A DNA stretch of 5,284 nt, taken from positions 1 through 5,284 of the forward strand of contig CANNNB010000174.1 in assembly GCA_947505995.1 (NCBI GenBank), written 5' to 3'. The stretch comes from Comamonadaceae bacterium. Its GTDB lineage: Bacteria > Pseudomonadota > Gammaproteobacteria > Burkholderiales > Burkholderiaceae. Shown in pieces: positions 1 through 5,284 of this stretch; position 1 is the stretch's first letter; every line of letters begins with the position of its first letter. Position numbers and translations under genes: made by a program. Below the pieces are notes generated by a model. That model was not told the origin of the DNA and ran no database searches. It saw only the letters and a list, made by a program, of their open reading frames with translations.

Positions 1-998
1 ATGTCTCCGGTTCTCAATCCATCTGCCAAAACATGTTGAACTGCTTGCTCAACCTGGGTGGCTAACTCCAACTGGTGAAAGCTTAGTCGCAGCATCATTG
101 CCATGGACAGGATGGAAGCCAATGGGTTGGCCAAATTCTGACCAGCAATGTCAGGGGCTGTGCCATGCACAGGCTCATACAGCCCCTTATGGCCTTTAGA
201 TAAGGATGCCGATGGCAGCATGCCAATAGAGCCCGTCAACATCGCTGCAGCATCTGACAGAATATCGCCAAAAATATTACCCGTGACCATGACGTCAAAT
301 TGCTTGGGAGCGCGCATCAATTGCATGGCCGCTGCGTCGACAAAGAGATGGCTTAATTCCACATCAGGATATTCCCGCCCAACCTCCGTCATCACTTCTC
401 GCCACAGCTGCATGGTTTCCAAAACATTAGCCTTGTCAACGGAGCAAACTTTATGACTTCTTAATCGAGCTGTCTGAAAAGCGACGTGGCCAATTCTCCG
501 AATTTCAGATTCGGAATAACGCATGGTGTTGAAGGCTTCGCGCTCACCATTTGGCAAAGTGTGAACACCCCTGGGTTCTCCAAAGTAGATATCACCTGTC
601 AGCTCTCTCAGAATCATGATGTCCAAGCCTTCAACCACTTCAGGTTTGAGTGTGGATGCACCAATCAGCTCTGGAAATAAAAATGCAGGTCGGAAATTTG
701 CAAATAAATTAAGCTGTTTTCTGAGTCTTAGCAAGCTTGCACCGGGACGCATCTTGTACTCTATGGCTTCATCACCAGGTACCCCGGCAGATCCAAATAA
801 GATGGCCTCAGCCTTATCGGCAATTTCACGGGTTTGAACAGGTAGCGGGTCTCCTGCGGCATCCACACCGGCTTGGCCGACAGGTGCGTATACCAACTCC
901 ATCGGCAAATGATTTCCTACGACCGCTTTGAGAACTTTGACCGCTTGATCCGTAACCTCTTGGCCGATACCGTCGCCGGGCATGACTGCAATTTTCAT
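1..998 (-). CDS. leuB: 3-isopropylmalate dehydrogenase (LeuB), C-terminus cut by the left edge
   Basis: This is a cytoplasmic NAD- and Mg/Mn-dependent beta-decarboxylating dehydrogenase, which oxidises 3-isopropylmalate to 2-oxoisocaproate in leucine synthesis. The 332 complete codons seen begin [12 protein letters not shown], the classical family start; about 25 C-terminal residues lie beyond the window. Visible family residues are substrate-binding Arg93, Arg103 and Arg131 (RELTG), catalytic Tyr138 (IYFGEPRG) and Lys189 (SVDKANVLE), metal-binding Asp221, Asp245 and Asp249 (FGDILSD), and the NAD-type loop HGTAPDIAG at 279-287. The specificity helix is unusual: it reads RPGASLL (84-90), where typical LeuB has RPE-x-GLL, so the glutamate is a glycine. 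The gene lies 25 bp after leuD in the same operon, and no Shine-Dalgarno sequence is visible before the ATG. Family membership is certain. The physiological substrate is less so, because this looks like a paralogue set; tartrate or D-malate dehydrogenase is less likely given the leuCD neighbours. Confidence 0.93.
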   Translation of the reverse strand, partial: MKIAVMPGDGIGQEVTDQAVKVLKAVVGNHLPMELVYAPVGQAGVDAAGDPLPVQTREIADKAEAILFGSAGVPGDEAIEYKMRPGASLLRLRKQLNLFANFRPAFLFPELIGASTLKPEVVEGLDIMILRELTGDIYFGEPRGVHTLPNGEREAFNTMRYSESEIRRIGHVAFQTARLRSHKVCSVDKANVLETMQLWREVMTEVGREYPDVELSHLFVDAAAMQLMRAPKQFDVMVTGNIFGDILSDAAAMLTGSIGMLPSASLSKGHKGLYEPVHGTAPDIAGQNLANPLASILSMAMMLRLSFHQLELATQVEQAVQHVLADGLRTGD

Positions 999-1023
999 GA
1001 TTTAAATTTGATGATTGAGTAAA

Positions 1024-1614
1024 TTAAGAAAGCTGCTTCCTTTCGAAAGCCTCGATTTGGGGGAGCAGGCTCAGTGTGTAGCCCAATTCATCGATTCCTT
1101 CAAGAAAAAATCGTTTAGAGAAATTATCGATTTCGAAACATACGCAGAAATCAGGGCTGGCAACAACGGTTTGTGCAACAAGATCAATCACGACTTGAGT
1201 CACAGGATTTTGTTGCGCAAGGCTGAACAGGCTCATCACTTCGGACTTGGCAAGTCGGATCGGCAGCAAGCCATTTTTCAGAGCGTTATTGAAAAAAATA
1301 TCCCCAAAACTTGGGGCAATGACGGCTCGAAATCCTCTATCATAGATGGCCCACACCGCATGTTCTCGTGAAGAACCACACCCAAAATTATCGTTTGCAA
1401 GCATAATTTGAGCACCTACATACGCGGCTTGATTCAGAACGAATTCGGGTCTTAATAAGCCGTTACCGTCGTGACGGACATCTTTGAATAGATAGTCGCC
1501 AAAATTGTTGGCCCTAGGTTTTTGTAGATATCTTGCTGGCAGAATTTGATCGGTGTCGATGTTGACCTTGTCCAAAGGTAGCACAACACCCTGAAGAGTT
1601 TCGAATTTTTCCAT
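1024..1614 (-). CDS. leuD: 3-isopropylmalate dehydratase small subunit (LeuD)
   Basis: This is the swivelling-domain subunit of isopropylmalate isomerase, which pairs with LeuC to interconvert 2- and 3-isopropylmalate by dehydration and rehydration in the cytoplasm. It has 196 residues, close to the usual 200 or so of bacterial LeuD. Near the N-terminus NIDTDQILPARYL (18-30) is the conserved DTD-x-I-x-P segment. NFGCGSSREHAVWAI (76-90) is the family signature that supplies substrate-carboxylate contacts, and GDIFFNNALKNGLLPI (104-119) is also typical. The loop between these (residues 31-50, QKPRANNFGDYLF onwards) is the substrate-sensing region; together with the ILPARYL wording it resembles, from memory, second-copy LeuD proteins more than E. 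coli LeuD (IIPKQFL). The start lies 10 bp after the leuC stop, with only a weak GAGAA as a possible ribosome site, so translation is probably coupled. Identity is firm; primary versus paralogue status is inference. Confidence 0.94.
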   Translation of the reverse strand: MEKFETLQGVVLPLDKVNIDTDQILPARYLQKPRANNFGDYLFKDVRHDGNGLLRPEFVLNQAAYVGAQIMLANDNFGCGSSREHAVWAIYDRGFRAVIAPSFGDIFFNNALKNGLLPIRLAKSEVMSLFSLAQQNPVTQVVIDLVAQTVVASPDFCVCFEIDNFSKRFFLEGIDELGYTLSLLPQIEAFERKQLS

Positions 1615-1624
1615 GATGAAGTTC

Positions 1625-3049
1625 TCAGATCAAATTGCGTACGTCCGTCAATCGACCTGTCACGGCTGCTGCTGCTGCCATCGCAGGGCTCATCAGATGG
1701 GTTCTGGAGCCTGGCCCCTGGCGTCCCACAAAATTGCGATTGGAGGTCGATGCGCAGCGCTGACCGGCAGGTACTTGGTCGCCATTAGTGCCCAAGCACA
1801 TAGAGCAACCTGGTTCTCGCCACTGAAATCCCGCGCTCATAAAAATTTGATCCAGTCCTTCTTGTTCGGCTTGCCTTTTAACCAGTCCTGAACCAGGCAC
1901 CACCCAGGCTTGTACGCCTTGGGCAACATGCCGGTCTTTGACAACGGCGGCAGCTGATCGAAGGTCTTCTATCCTTCCATTGGTACACGAACCAATGAAG
2001 ACATGGTCAATTTTAATTTCCGTTAACTTTTGACCCGGTATGAGACCCATATATGCCTCTGCGTTTTCAATAGATTGGCGCTTGACTGAGTTTGGGGCAT
2101 CTGCGGGGAAGGGGACAATGCCGTCAATGGGCAATACGTCTTCTGGGCTATTCCCCCAAGTTACCATTGGCGAAATTTCTTCACCCCTCATTTGCACCAC
2201 TTGGTTGAAAACAGCTGCGCTGTCGCTGAACAGATTTCGCCACCCCTTCAGTGCGACCTCCCAGTCGGAACCTTTAGGTGAAAATGGTTTGTCTTTGAGC
2301 CATTCGAAGGCTTTCTCATCGGGGGCGATCATGCCAGTACGCCCACCCGCTTCAATAGACATATTGCACACAGTCATGCGCTCTTGAATTGAGAGATCGC
2401 GAATAGTTTGGCCGGTGTATTCGATGGCATGCCCCACTGCACCTGCTACACCAATTTTTCCGATGATGGCCAGAATGATGTCTTTGGCTGTAACGCCTTT
2501 TCCCAAAGTACCTTCGATGTTGATGCGCATCGTTAGAGGTTTTTGTTGCCAGACAACTTGTGTTGCAAGAACATGCGCAACTTCGGAAGCGCCAATGCCA
2601 AAAGCGAGAGCGCCAAATGCACCATGTGTGCCGGTATGACTGTCGCCGCAAACAATCAGTTGGCCTGGTTGACTGAGGCCTTGCTCAGGTGCAATCACAT
2701 GAATAATGCCTTGTCGTGAATCCTGAAGTCCAAAAAAAGGGATGTGATGTTTATCACAATCGTCTTCCAAGGCTTTCGCCATGGCTCTTTTTTCGGGGTC
2801 GCGGATTGTGCTTAAATTTCGCCCGAGGGTGGGAATGTAATGGTCTGGAGTGCCAAATGTCTTTGATGGTACGCGCACCTTGATTTGGCGTTGATGCAGC
2901 ATTTCAAAAGCAGGCGCTGACCCATCCTGTACCAAATGGAGATCGACATAAAGCAGGCTGACGCCATCATCACGTTCCATCACCACATGCGATCGCCATA
3001 TTTTTTCAAACAAGGTCAGAGCTTGTCCCATCGGTTGTGTTTTCTGCAT
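1625..3049 (-). CDS. leuC: 3-isopropylmalate dehydratase large subunit (LeuC)
   Basis: This is the aconitase-family [4Fe-4S] catalytic subunit of isopropylmalate isomerase, working with the adjacent LeuD. It has 474 residues against 466 in E. coli. The cluster cysteines are Cys355 (IGSCTNGR), Cys415 and Cys418 (EPGCSMC). GDSHTGTHGAFGALAFGIG (135-153) and the C-terminal CASTSNRNF (432-440) and SPAMAAAAA (454-462) are strongly conserved family segments. I chose the start at 3049 (MQKTQPMGQALTLFEKIW) because TLFEKIW is the normal LeuC N-terminus; the frame stays open to 3148, but that extension only overlaps the upstream gene. The ATG sits 4 bp after the stop of the binding-protein gene with at most a weak GAG ribosome site, which suggests coupled translation. 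Oddities are HLVQDGSAPAF (38-48) where LeuC usually has HLVHEVTSPQAF, DHYIPT (69-74) for DHN[VI]PT, and CTNGR for CTNSR. These may reflect a changed substrate. Homoaconitase or another alkylmalate hydratase is the main alternative. Confidence 0.92.
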   Translation of the reverse strand: MQKTQPMGQALTLFEKIWRSHVVMERDDGVSLLYVDLHLVQDGSAPAFEMLHQRQIKVRVPSKTFGTPDHYIPTLGRNLSTIRDPEKRAMAKALEDDCDKHHIPFFGLQDSRQGIIHVIAPEQGLSQPGQLIVCGDSHTGTHGAFGALAFGIGASEVAHVLATQVVWQQKPLTMRINIEGTLGKGVTAKDIILAIIGKIGVAGAVGHAIEYTGQTIRDLSIQERMTVCNMSIEAGGRTGMIAPDEKAFEWLKDKPFSPKGSDWEVALKGWRNLFSDSAAVFNQVVQMRGEEISPMVTWGNSPEDVLPIDGIVPFPADAPNSVKRQSIENAEAYMGLIPGQKLTEIKIDHVFIGSCTNGRIEDLRSAAAVVKDRHVAQGVQAWVVPGSGLVKRQAEQEGLDQIFMSAGFQWREPGCSMCLGTNGDQVPAGQRCASTSNRNFVGRQGPGSRTHLMSPAMAAAAAVTGRLTDVRNLI

Positions 3050-3053
3050 GGTA

Positions 3054-4025
3054 CTACTCGAATTTGGCGCCAGACCGTTTAACGATATCGGCATAACGTG
3101 CAATTTCAGATTGAATGAAGTTTGCAAATTCAGCAGGCGTTCCACCACCGATCTCTGCGCCTAAGTCGCTCATGCGCTTTTGCACTTCTGGAGACCGCAA
3201 TGCCTCATTCAATTCAGCATTGAGTTTGTTCACGATACTGGGAGGCATGCCTGCCGGACCCATCAACCCATACCAAGACGATGCATACAGGTCAGGAATG
3301 CCAGCCTCATCCAATGTGGGCACATTGGGCAATGCAGGGTTGCGCTTTTTGGACATGACACCCAGTGGCTTGAGTTTGCCTCCGTTGATGAAGGGAATTG
3401 CGGTGGCGGTATCAAACATCACTGAAATGTGACCCGCCATCAAATCAGCTTCAGCCGGCGCTGTACCCTTGTATGGCACATGCATCATGTCAGTTTTTGT
3501 CGCACCCATGAACTGGACTGCAGCCAAATGCTGCGAGGACCCAACGCCTGCAGATCCATATGTGAGCTTGCCTGGGTTGGCTTTTGCAAAAGTGATTAAT
3601 TCAGCAACAGACTTGATTGAAGAATTCACGGGCACAACTATGATTATTGGCAAATATGAAACAAACGTAATGGGCGTGAAGTCTTTGATCAAATCAAATG
3701 GCAGCTTGGGATAGAGGTGCACATTGATGGCGTTGGGTGTGATAGATCCCATCAATAGGTTGTAGCCGTCTGGTTTTGCACGCGCTGCAATTTCGGTGCC
3801 AATGTTTCCGCCTGCCCCAGCACGATTTTCAATGACGAGGGGTTGGCCCAAGCGCTTACCCAATGGCTCGGCAATCATTCTCGCAGTCGAGTCGACTCCA
3901 CCGCCAGCCGGCCACGGCACCATCAAGCGAATAGGCTGATTGGGGTAGTTGCTGTTGGTTTGGGCCGACACACCCACTGAAATCGAAAGCAGAGCCCAAA
4001 CTAGAAAGGTATGTACTTTTATCAT
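3054..4025 (-). CDS. Bug/TctC-family periplasmic carboxylate-binding protein
   Basis: This is a tripartite tricarboxylate transporter (TTT) type extracytoplasmic solute receptor, which captures carboxylates in the periplasm for uptake through TctA/TctB membrane partners or for sensing. The 323 residues match the usual length. The N-terminus carries a Sec signal peptide: Lys3, a hydrophobic core over about residues 6-19, and a likely cut after VSA at residue 21. The mature part opens with the family segment YPNQPIRLMVPWPAGGGVD (27-45), then ENRAGAGGNIGTEIAA (66-81) and KPDGY (84-88), then YGSAGVGSSQH and HVPYKGTAPAEADLMAG. The start is fixed by a strong AAGGAG seven bases upstream. It is the first gene of the operon and leads directly into leuCDB, which suggests that its ligand is a substrate or inducer related to those enzymes, such as an alkylmalate; this is inference. 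No TctA or TctB gene lies in the window, which is common for Bug proteins. Confidence 0.93.
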   Translation of the reverse strand: MIKVHTFLVWALLSISVGVSAQTNSNYPNQPIRLMVPWPAGGGVDSTARMIAEPLGKRLGQPLVIENRAGAGGNIGTEIAARAKPDGYNLLMGSITPNAINVHLYPKLPFDLIKDFTPITFVSYLPIIIVVPVNSSIKSVAELITFAKANPGKLTYGSAGVGSSQHLAAVQFMGATKTDMMHVPYKGTAPAEADLMAGHISVMFDTATAIPFINGGKLKPLGVMSKKRNPALPNVPTLDEAGIPDLYASSWYGLMGPAGMPPSIVNKLNAELNEALRSPEVQKRMSDLGAEIGGGTPAEFANFIQSEIARYADIVKRSGAKFE

Positions 4026-4032
4026 CTCTTGT

Positions 4033-4038
4033 CTCCTT
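4033..4038 (-). promoter_or_regulatory. Shine-Dalgarno site of the binding-protein gene
   Basis: On the minus strand the sequence is AAGGAG, followed by a seven-base spacer (ACAAGAG) and the ATG at 4025. It is the only strong ribosome binding site of the four-gene operon, so translation initiation is probably heaviest on the binding protein. It also settles the start of that gene. Confidence 0.85.
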
Positions 4039-4046
4039 CAAAATTA

Positions 4047-4087
4047 TTCGATTGATTATTCATAAATAGTTCAAATACTCAATCGAA
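4047..4087. repeat. 9-bp perfect inverted repeat flanking the operon promoter
   Basis: TTCGATTGA (4047-4055) and TCAATCGAA (4079-4087) are exact reverse complements separated by 23 bp; their centres are 32 bp apart, about three helical turns. The right arm covers part of the predicted -35 and the left arm covers the predicted transcription start. The spacing is too long for a simple RNA hairpin in such AT-rich DNA. The placement suits two half-sites bound by a regulator dimer or tetramer, perhaps the activation or repression site that accompanies the upstream T-N11-A box. Confidence 0.5.
4055..4082 (-). promoter_or_regulatory. Putative sigma70 promoter of the tctC-like/leuCDB operon
   Basis: Read on the minus strand, a -35-like TTGAGT (4077-4082, four of six consensus bases) is followed after 16 bp by a -10-like AATAAT (4055-4060, five of six). 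Transcription would begin near 4048, giving a leader of about 22 bases that contains the AAGGAG ribosome site. The weak -35 fits a promoter needing an activator, as expected for LysR-type control. An alternative -35, TTGAAC, lies slightly nearer but pairs less well. This was found by eye and has not been mapped. Confidence 0.5.
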
Positions 4088-4094
4088 ATAAACG

Positions 4095-4100
4095 CATAAT
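4095..4100 (+). promoter_or_regulatory. Possible -10 element of the lysR gene
   Basis: CATAAT matches five of six bases of the sigma70 -10 consensus and lies 31 bp before the regulator's ATG. The only -35-like hexamer near it, TTCAAA at 4070-4075, is poor and 19 bp away. If used, transcription would start near 4107, inside the T-N11-A box, which would explain autorepression by simple occlusion. Confidence 0.3.
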
Positions 4101-4104
4101 TGAG

Positions 4105-4119
4105 ATGAGTTAAATTCAT
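4105..4119. promoter_or_regulatory. Candidate LysR-type regulator box (T-N11-A dyad)
   Basis: ATGAGTTAAATTCAT is a 15-bp imperfect palindrome with one mismatched pair. Its second base T (4106) and fourteenth base A (4118) form the classical T-N11-A signature of LysR-family operators. Its centre (4112) is about 64 bp upstream of the predicted operon start near 4048, the standard place of a LysR recognition site. It also lies 13 to 27 bases before the regulator's own ATG, a good position for autorepression. The assignment to this regulator is inference from position and symmetry. Confidence 0.5.
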
Positions 4120-4121
4120 TT

Positions 4122-4127
4122 GAGGAG
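4122..4127 (+). promoter_or_regulatory. Shine-Dalgarno site of the LysR regulator
   Basis: GAGGAG lies four bases before ATG at 4132, with its GAGG core at six. It decides the start: an in-frame TTG at 4120 overlaps this site and would add only MRSK, while the ATG gives [15 protein letters not shown], the normal beginning of this regulator group. Confidence 0.75.
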
Positions 4128-4131
4128 CAAA

Positions 4132-5025
4132 ATGGCCCGCAAAATTCCCCCTTTGAATGCATTGCGCGCTTTTGAATCCGTATCTCGCTTGGTAAGTTTT
4201 ACAAAAGCCGCGGAGGAACTGTGCGTGACCCAAGGTGCGGTCAGCCGACAAATCGCAAATCTTGAGTCTTGGCTAGGTTTAAAGCTGTTTTCACGAGGAC
4301 GGCACACAATTGATTTGACGCCCAACGGGGAAACCTATTTCGCAGCCATGCGGGATATATTTGATGAAATTGATCGCAGTACAAAGCAACTAATTCCTAG
4401 AAAAGACGATCGACTTTTGCGAATCAAACTTCCGCCCACATTTGCCATTCGCTGGCTGATGCCCCGCTTGGCAAAATTTCATGCCAAGCACCCGGACACC
4501 GAAGTTCAAATCACAACATCTCATCAAAGGGTGAATTACAAGACAGAAGACATTGATATCAGCATTCACTCCGAGCAAACTCCCCCGCAGCAACCGGGGT
4601 TTAAGTTGCTTTTTGAAGAAACATTGATCCCCGTTTGCTCACCTGGTCTACTCAAGTTTGGTAATCCATTGAAGCGACCCGCTGATTTGAGATTTCACGA
4701 TCGTTTGTGCTCCATGAATCGCCCCCACGATTGGTCAACCTGGTTGAAAGCCGCCAAGGTTAAATCGATTGATGGGCATGAAGGTCTTAAGTTTGAAAGT
4801 GCAGCGCTGGCCTACCAAGCTGCGACCAATGGACTAGGTGTCATGATGGGATTGACGGCATTTGTGGAAGATGACTTGGCCAGAGGTTTATTGACGGCAC
4901 CCTTTGACTTTAGCGTGGAGACCAAAGGCGGCTATTACATTTCTTTTTCAGATGCCAAGGAAAAATCACAAAGAACCATTGAATTTGAAAACTGGCTTTT
5001 GCAAGAAATTAGCTCAAGCTCATAA
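4132..5025 (+). CDS. LysR-family transcriptional regulator, GcvA-like
   Basis: This is a cytoplasmic DNA-binding regulator that probably controls the divergent binding-protein/leuCDB operon and itself. The protein has 297 residues, the usual LysR length. The N-terminal winged helix-turn-helix is clear: [10 protein letters not shown] (6-15), [20 protein letters not shown] (22-41), [12 protein letters not shown] (44-55) and LTPNGETYF (62-70), followed by a linker helix to about residue 90. The effector domain (about 95-295) has the GcvA-like segments [17 protein letters not shown] (100-116) and IDISIH (141-146), with [10 protein letters not shown] (165-174) and [15 protein letters not shown] (226-240). 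The [10 protein letters not shown] opening and the second-domain wording place it in the GcvA/AmpR-like branch rather than the LeuO type. The effector is unknown; by context it may be an alkylmalate or 2-oxoacid. The C-terminus ends in four serines and overlaps by six bases the end of a convergent gene remnant. No terminator is evident after it. Confidence 0.93.
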   Translation: MARKIPPLNALRAFESVSRLVSFTKAAEELCVTQGAVSRQIANLESWLGLKLFSRGRHTIDLTPNGETYFAAMRDIFDEIDRSTKQLIPRKDDRLLRIKLPPTFAIRWLMPRLAKFHAKHPDTEVQITTSHQRVNYKTEDIDISIHSEQTPPQQPGFKLLFEETLIPVCSPGLLKFGNPLKRPADLRFHDRLCSMNRPHDWSTWLKAAKVKSIDGHEGLKFESAALAYQAATNGLGVMMGLTAFVEDDLARGLLTAPFDFSVETKGGYYISFSDAKEKSQRTIEFENWLLQEISSSS

Positions 5026-5145
5026 TGGGTGGTTCGCAGACGCCAAAATCATGTCTGCTCCTTTTTCCGCAAGCATCAAAGTGGGCGCATTGGAATTACC
5101 CGAGGTACAGCTAGGTAAGATAGATGCATCCACGACACGAAGCCC
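5020..5145 (-). pseudogene. C-terminal remnant of a GMC-family FAD oxidoreductase
   Basis: The last 42 codons of a minus-strand frame read [22 protein letters not shown] and [12 protein letters not shown] in succession, then a short tail and a TGA stop. This is the standard C-terminal block of glucose-methanol-choline oxidoreductases such as choline dehydrogenase (usually [29 protein letters not shown]) and includes the conserved active-site Asn of the SGNxNAP segment. A full protein has over 500 residues. Here the upstream part is missing: a possible RV at 5158-5163 is the last trace, the frame is closed by a stop at 5224-5226, and no catalytic-His segment (HPxGT) is seen in any minus frame up to the right edge. 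It ends tail to tail with lysR, overlapping it by six bases. I read it as a deletion or rearrangement scar, not an expressed gene. Confidence 0.75.
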
Positions 5146-5195
5146 TAGTGGCCTGCTCACCCTCTTTGGCTTTTTCCCAAAACAATAGCCCTGAT

Positions 5196-5284
5196 ATGGG
5201 CTCAACCATCCCATGGTCGCAGGTCAACCTGCTCAATGATGAAGCCCTAAAGTCAACACAACTCAAGGGTCAAGTTTTGGTGAC
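5196..5284 (+). CDS. TlpA/thioredoxin-like (redoxin) protein, start only; cut by the right edge
   Basis: Twenty-nine complete codons are visible. They open [20 protein letters not shown] and continue TQLKGQVLV to the edge. The pattern of a short strand, a 'LL-D/N' turn and then LKGQVLV matches the lead-in of TlpA/ResA-type thioredoxin-fold proteins, in which the next residues are normally NFWAT-C with the redox cysteine; that part is outside the window. If so, the product would reduce or oxidise thiols, in the cytoplasm or periplasm. The start is unsettled. The ATG at 5196 has no clear ribosome site; in-frame GTG 5148 and ATG 5124 lie upstream, the latter after AGGT, but both overlap the GMC remnant on the other strand. 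The 5124 version has no convincing signal peptide. Identification rests on a short segment. Confidence 0.5.
   Translation, partial: MGSTIPWSQVNLLNDEALKSTQLKGQVLV

Noticed and set aside
1..998. Assignment of leuB as tartrate or D-malate dehydrogenase
   Set aside because: The specificity helix keeps both leucines, the body ([24 protein letters not shown]) follows LeuB closely, and leuC and leuD precede it in the operon; altered substrate use is still kept open as a finding.
1665..1679. GCT/CTG triplet run as a microsatellite
   Set aside because: It encodes the alanine run of SPAMAAAAA, a conserved C-terminal feature of LeuC proteins, so no special repeat is needed to explain it.
2352..2651. 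Minus-strand 99-codon frame and the other open frames inside the leu genes
   Set aside because: They overlap strongly conserved coding sequence in other frames, have low-complexity His/Arg/Cys or Ser-rich translations and no family resemblance.
3050..3148. Longer leuC beginning at 3148 (33 extra residues, MVERLLNLQTS...)
   Set aside because: The extension lies wholly inside the well-conserved end of the binding-protein gene in another frame and has no LeuC character; MQKTQPMGQALTLFEKIW at 3049 is the normal N-terminus.
4120..4131. TTG start for the LysR regulator, adding MRSK
   Set aside because: The TTG overlaps the GAGGAG ribosome site that serves the ATG at 4132, and the family begins at [11 protein letters not shown].
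5187..5202. Hairpin AGCCC-TGATAT-GGGCT as a terminator for lysR
   Set aside because: The stem is only five base pairs, no T-run follows on either strand, and it lies 160 bases past the lysR stop at the start of the next gene.

Overview
The window suggests a betaproteobacterium of the order Burkholderiales, from a lineage with roughly balanced GC. The basis is the Bug/TctC-type periplasmic binding protein, a family greatly expanded in that order, together with the style of the Leu proteins and the GcvA-like LysR regulator. Genus cannot be fixed from this stretch; a lower-GC group such as Polynucleobacter relatives is only a guess.

Layout. Most of the window (1 to 4025) is one minus-strand operon, read right to left: a Bug/TctC solute-binding protein (3054-4025), isopropylmalate dehydratase large subunit LeuC (1625-3049), small subunit LeuD (1024-1614), and 3-isopropylmalate dehydrogenase LeuB (998 down to the left edge, about 25 residues missing). 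Gaps are 4, 10 and 25 bp. A LysR-type regulator (4132-5025) is divergent from the operon across a 106-bp intergenic region. That region holds a strong Shine-Dalgarno site, a plausible sigma70 promoter for the operon, a T-N11-A dyad centred near -64 of that promoter, and a 9-bp perfect inverted repeat around the promoter. Right of the regulator lies a 42-codon remnant of a GMC oxidoreductase C-terminus on the minus strand, then the start of a plus-strand TlpA/thioredoxin-like protein cut by the right edge.

Interpretation. The enzymes can carry out the classical isomerisation and oxidative decarboxylation of 2-isopropylmalate. However, the arrangement (secreted carboxylate-binding protein first in the operon, own divergent LysR regulator) is not the housekeeping leucine layout I know from Burkholderiales. 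LeuB and LeuC also differ from the usual sequence at positions linked to substrate recognition. I therefore infer a second, possibly catabolic or scavenging LeuCDB set that handles an imported alkylmalate-like acid. The GMC fragment marks a rearrangement at one edge of this block. The inference is testable but not proven from sequence alone.
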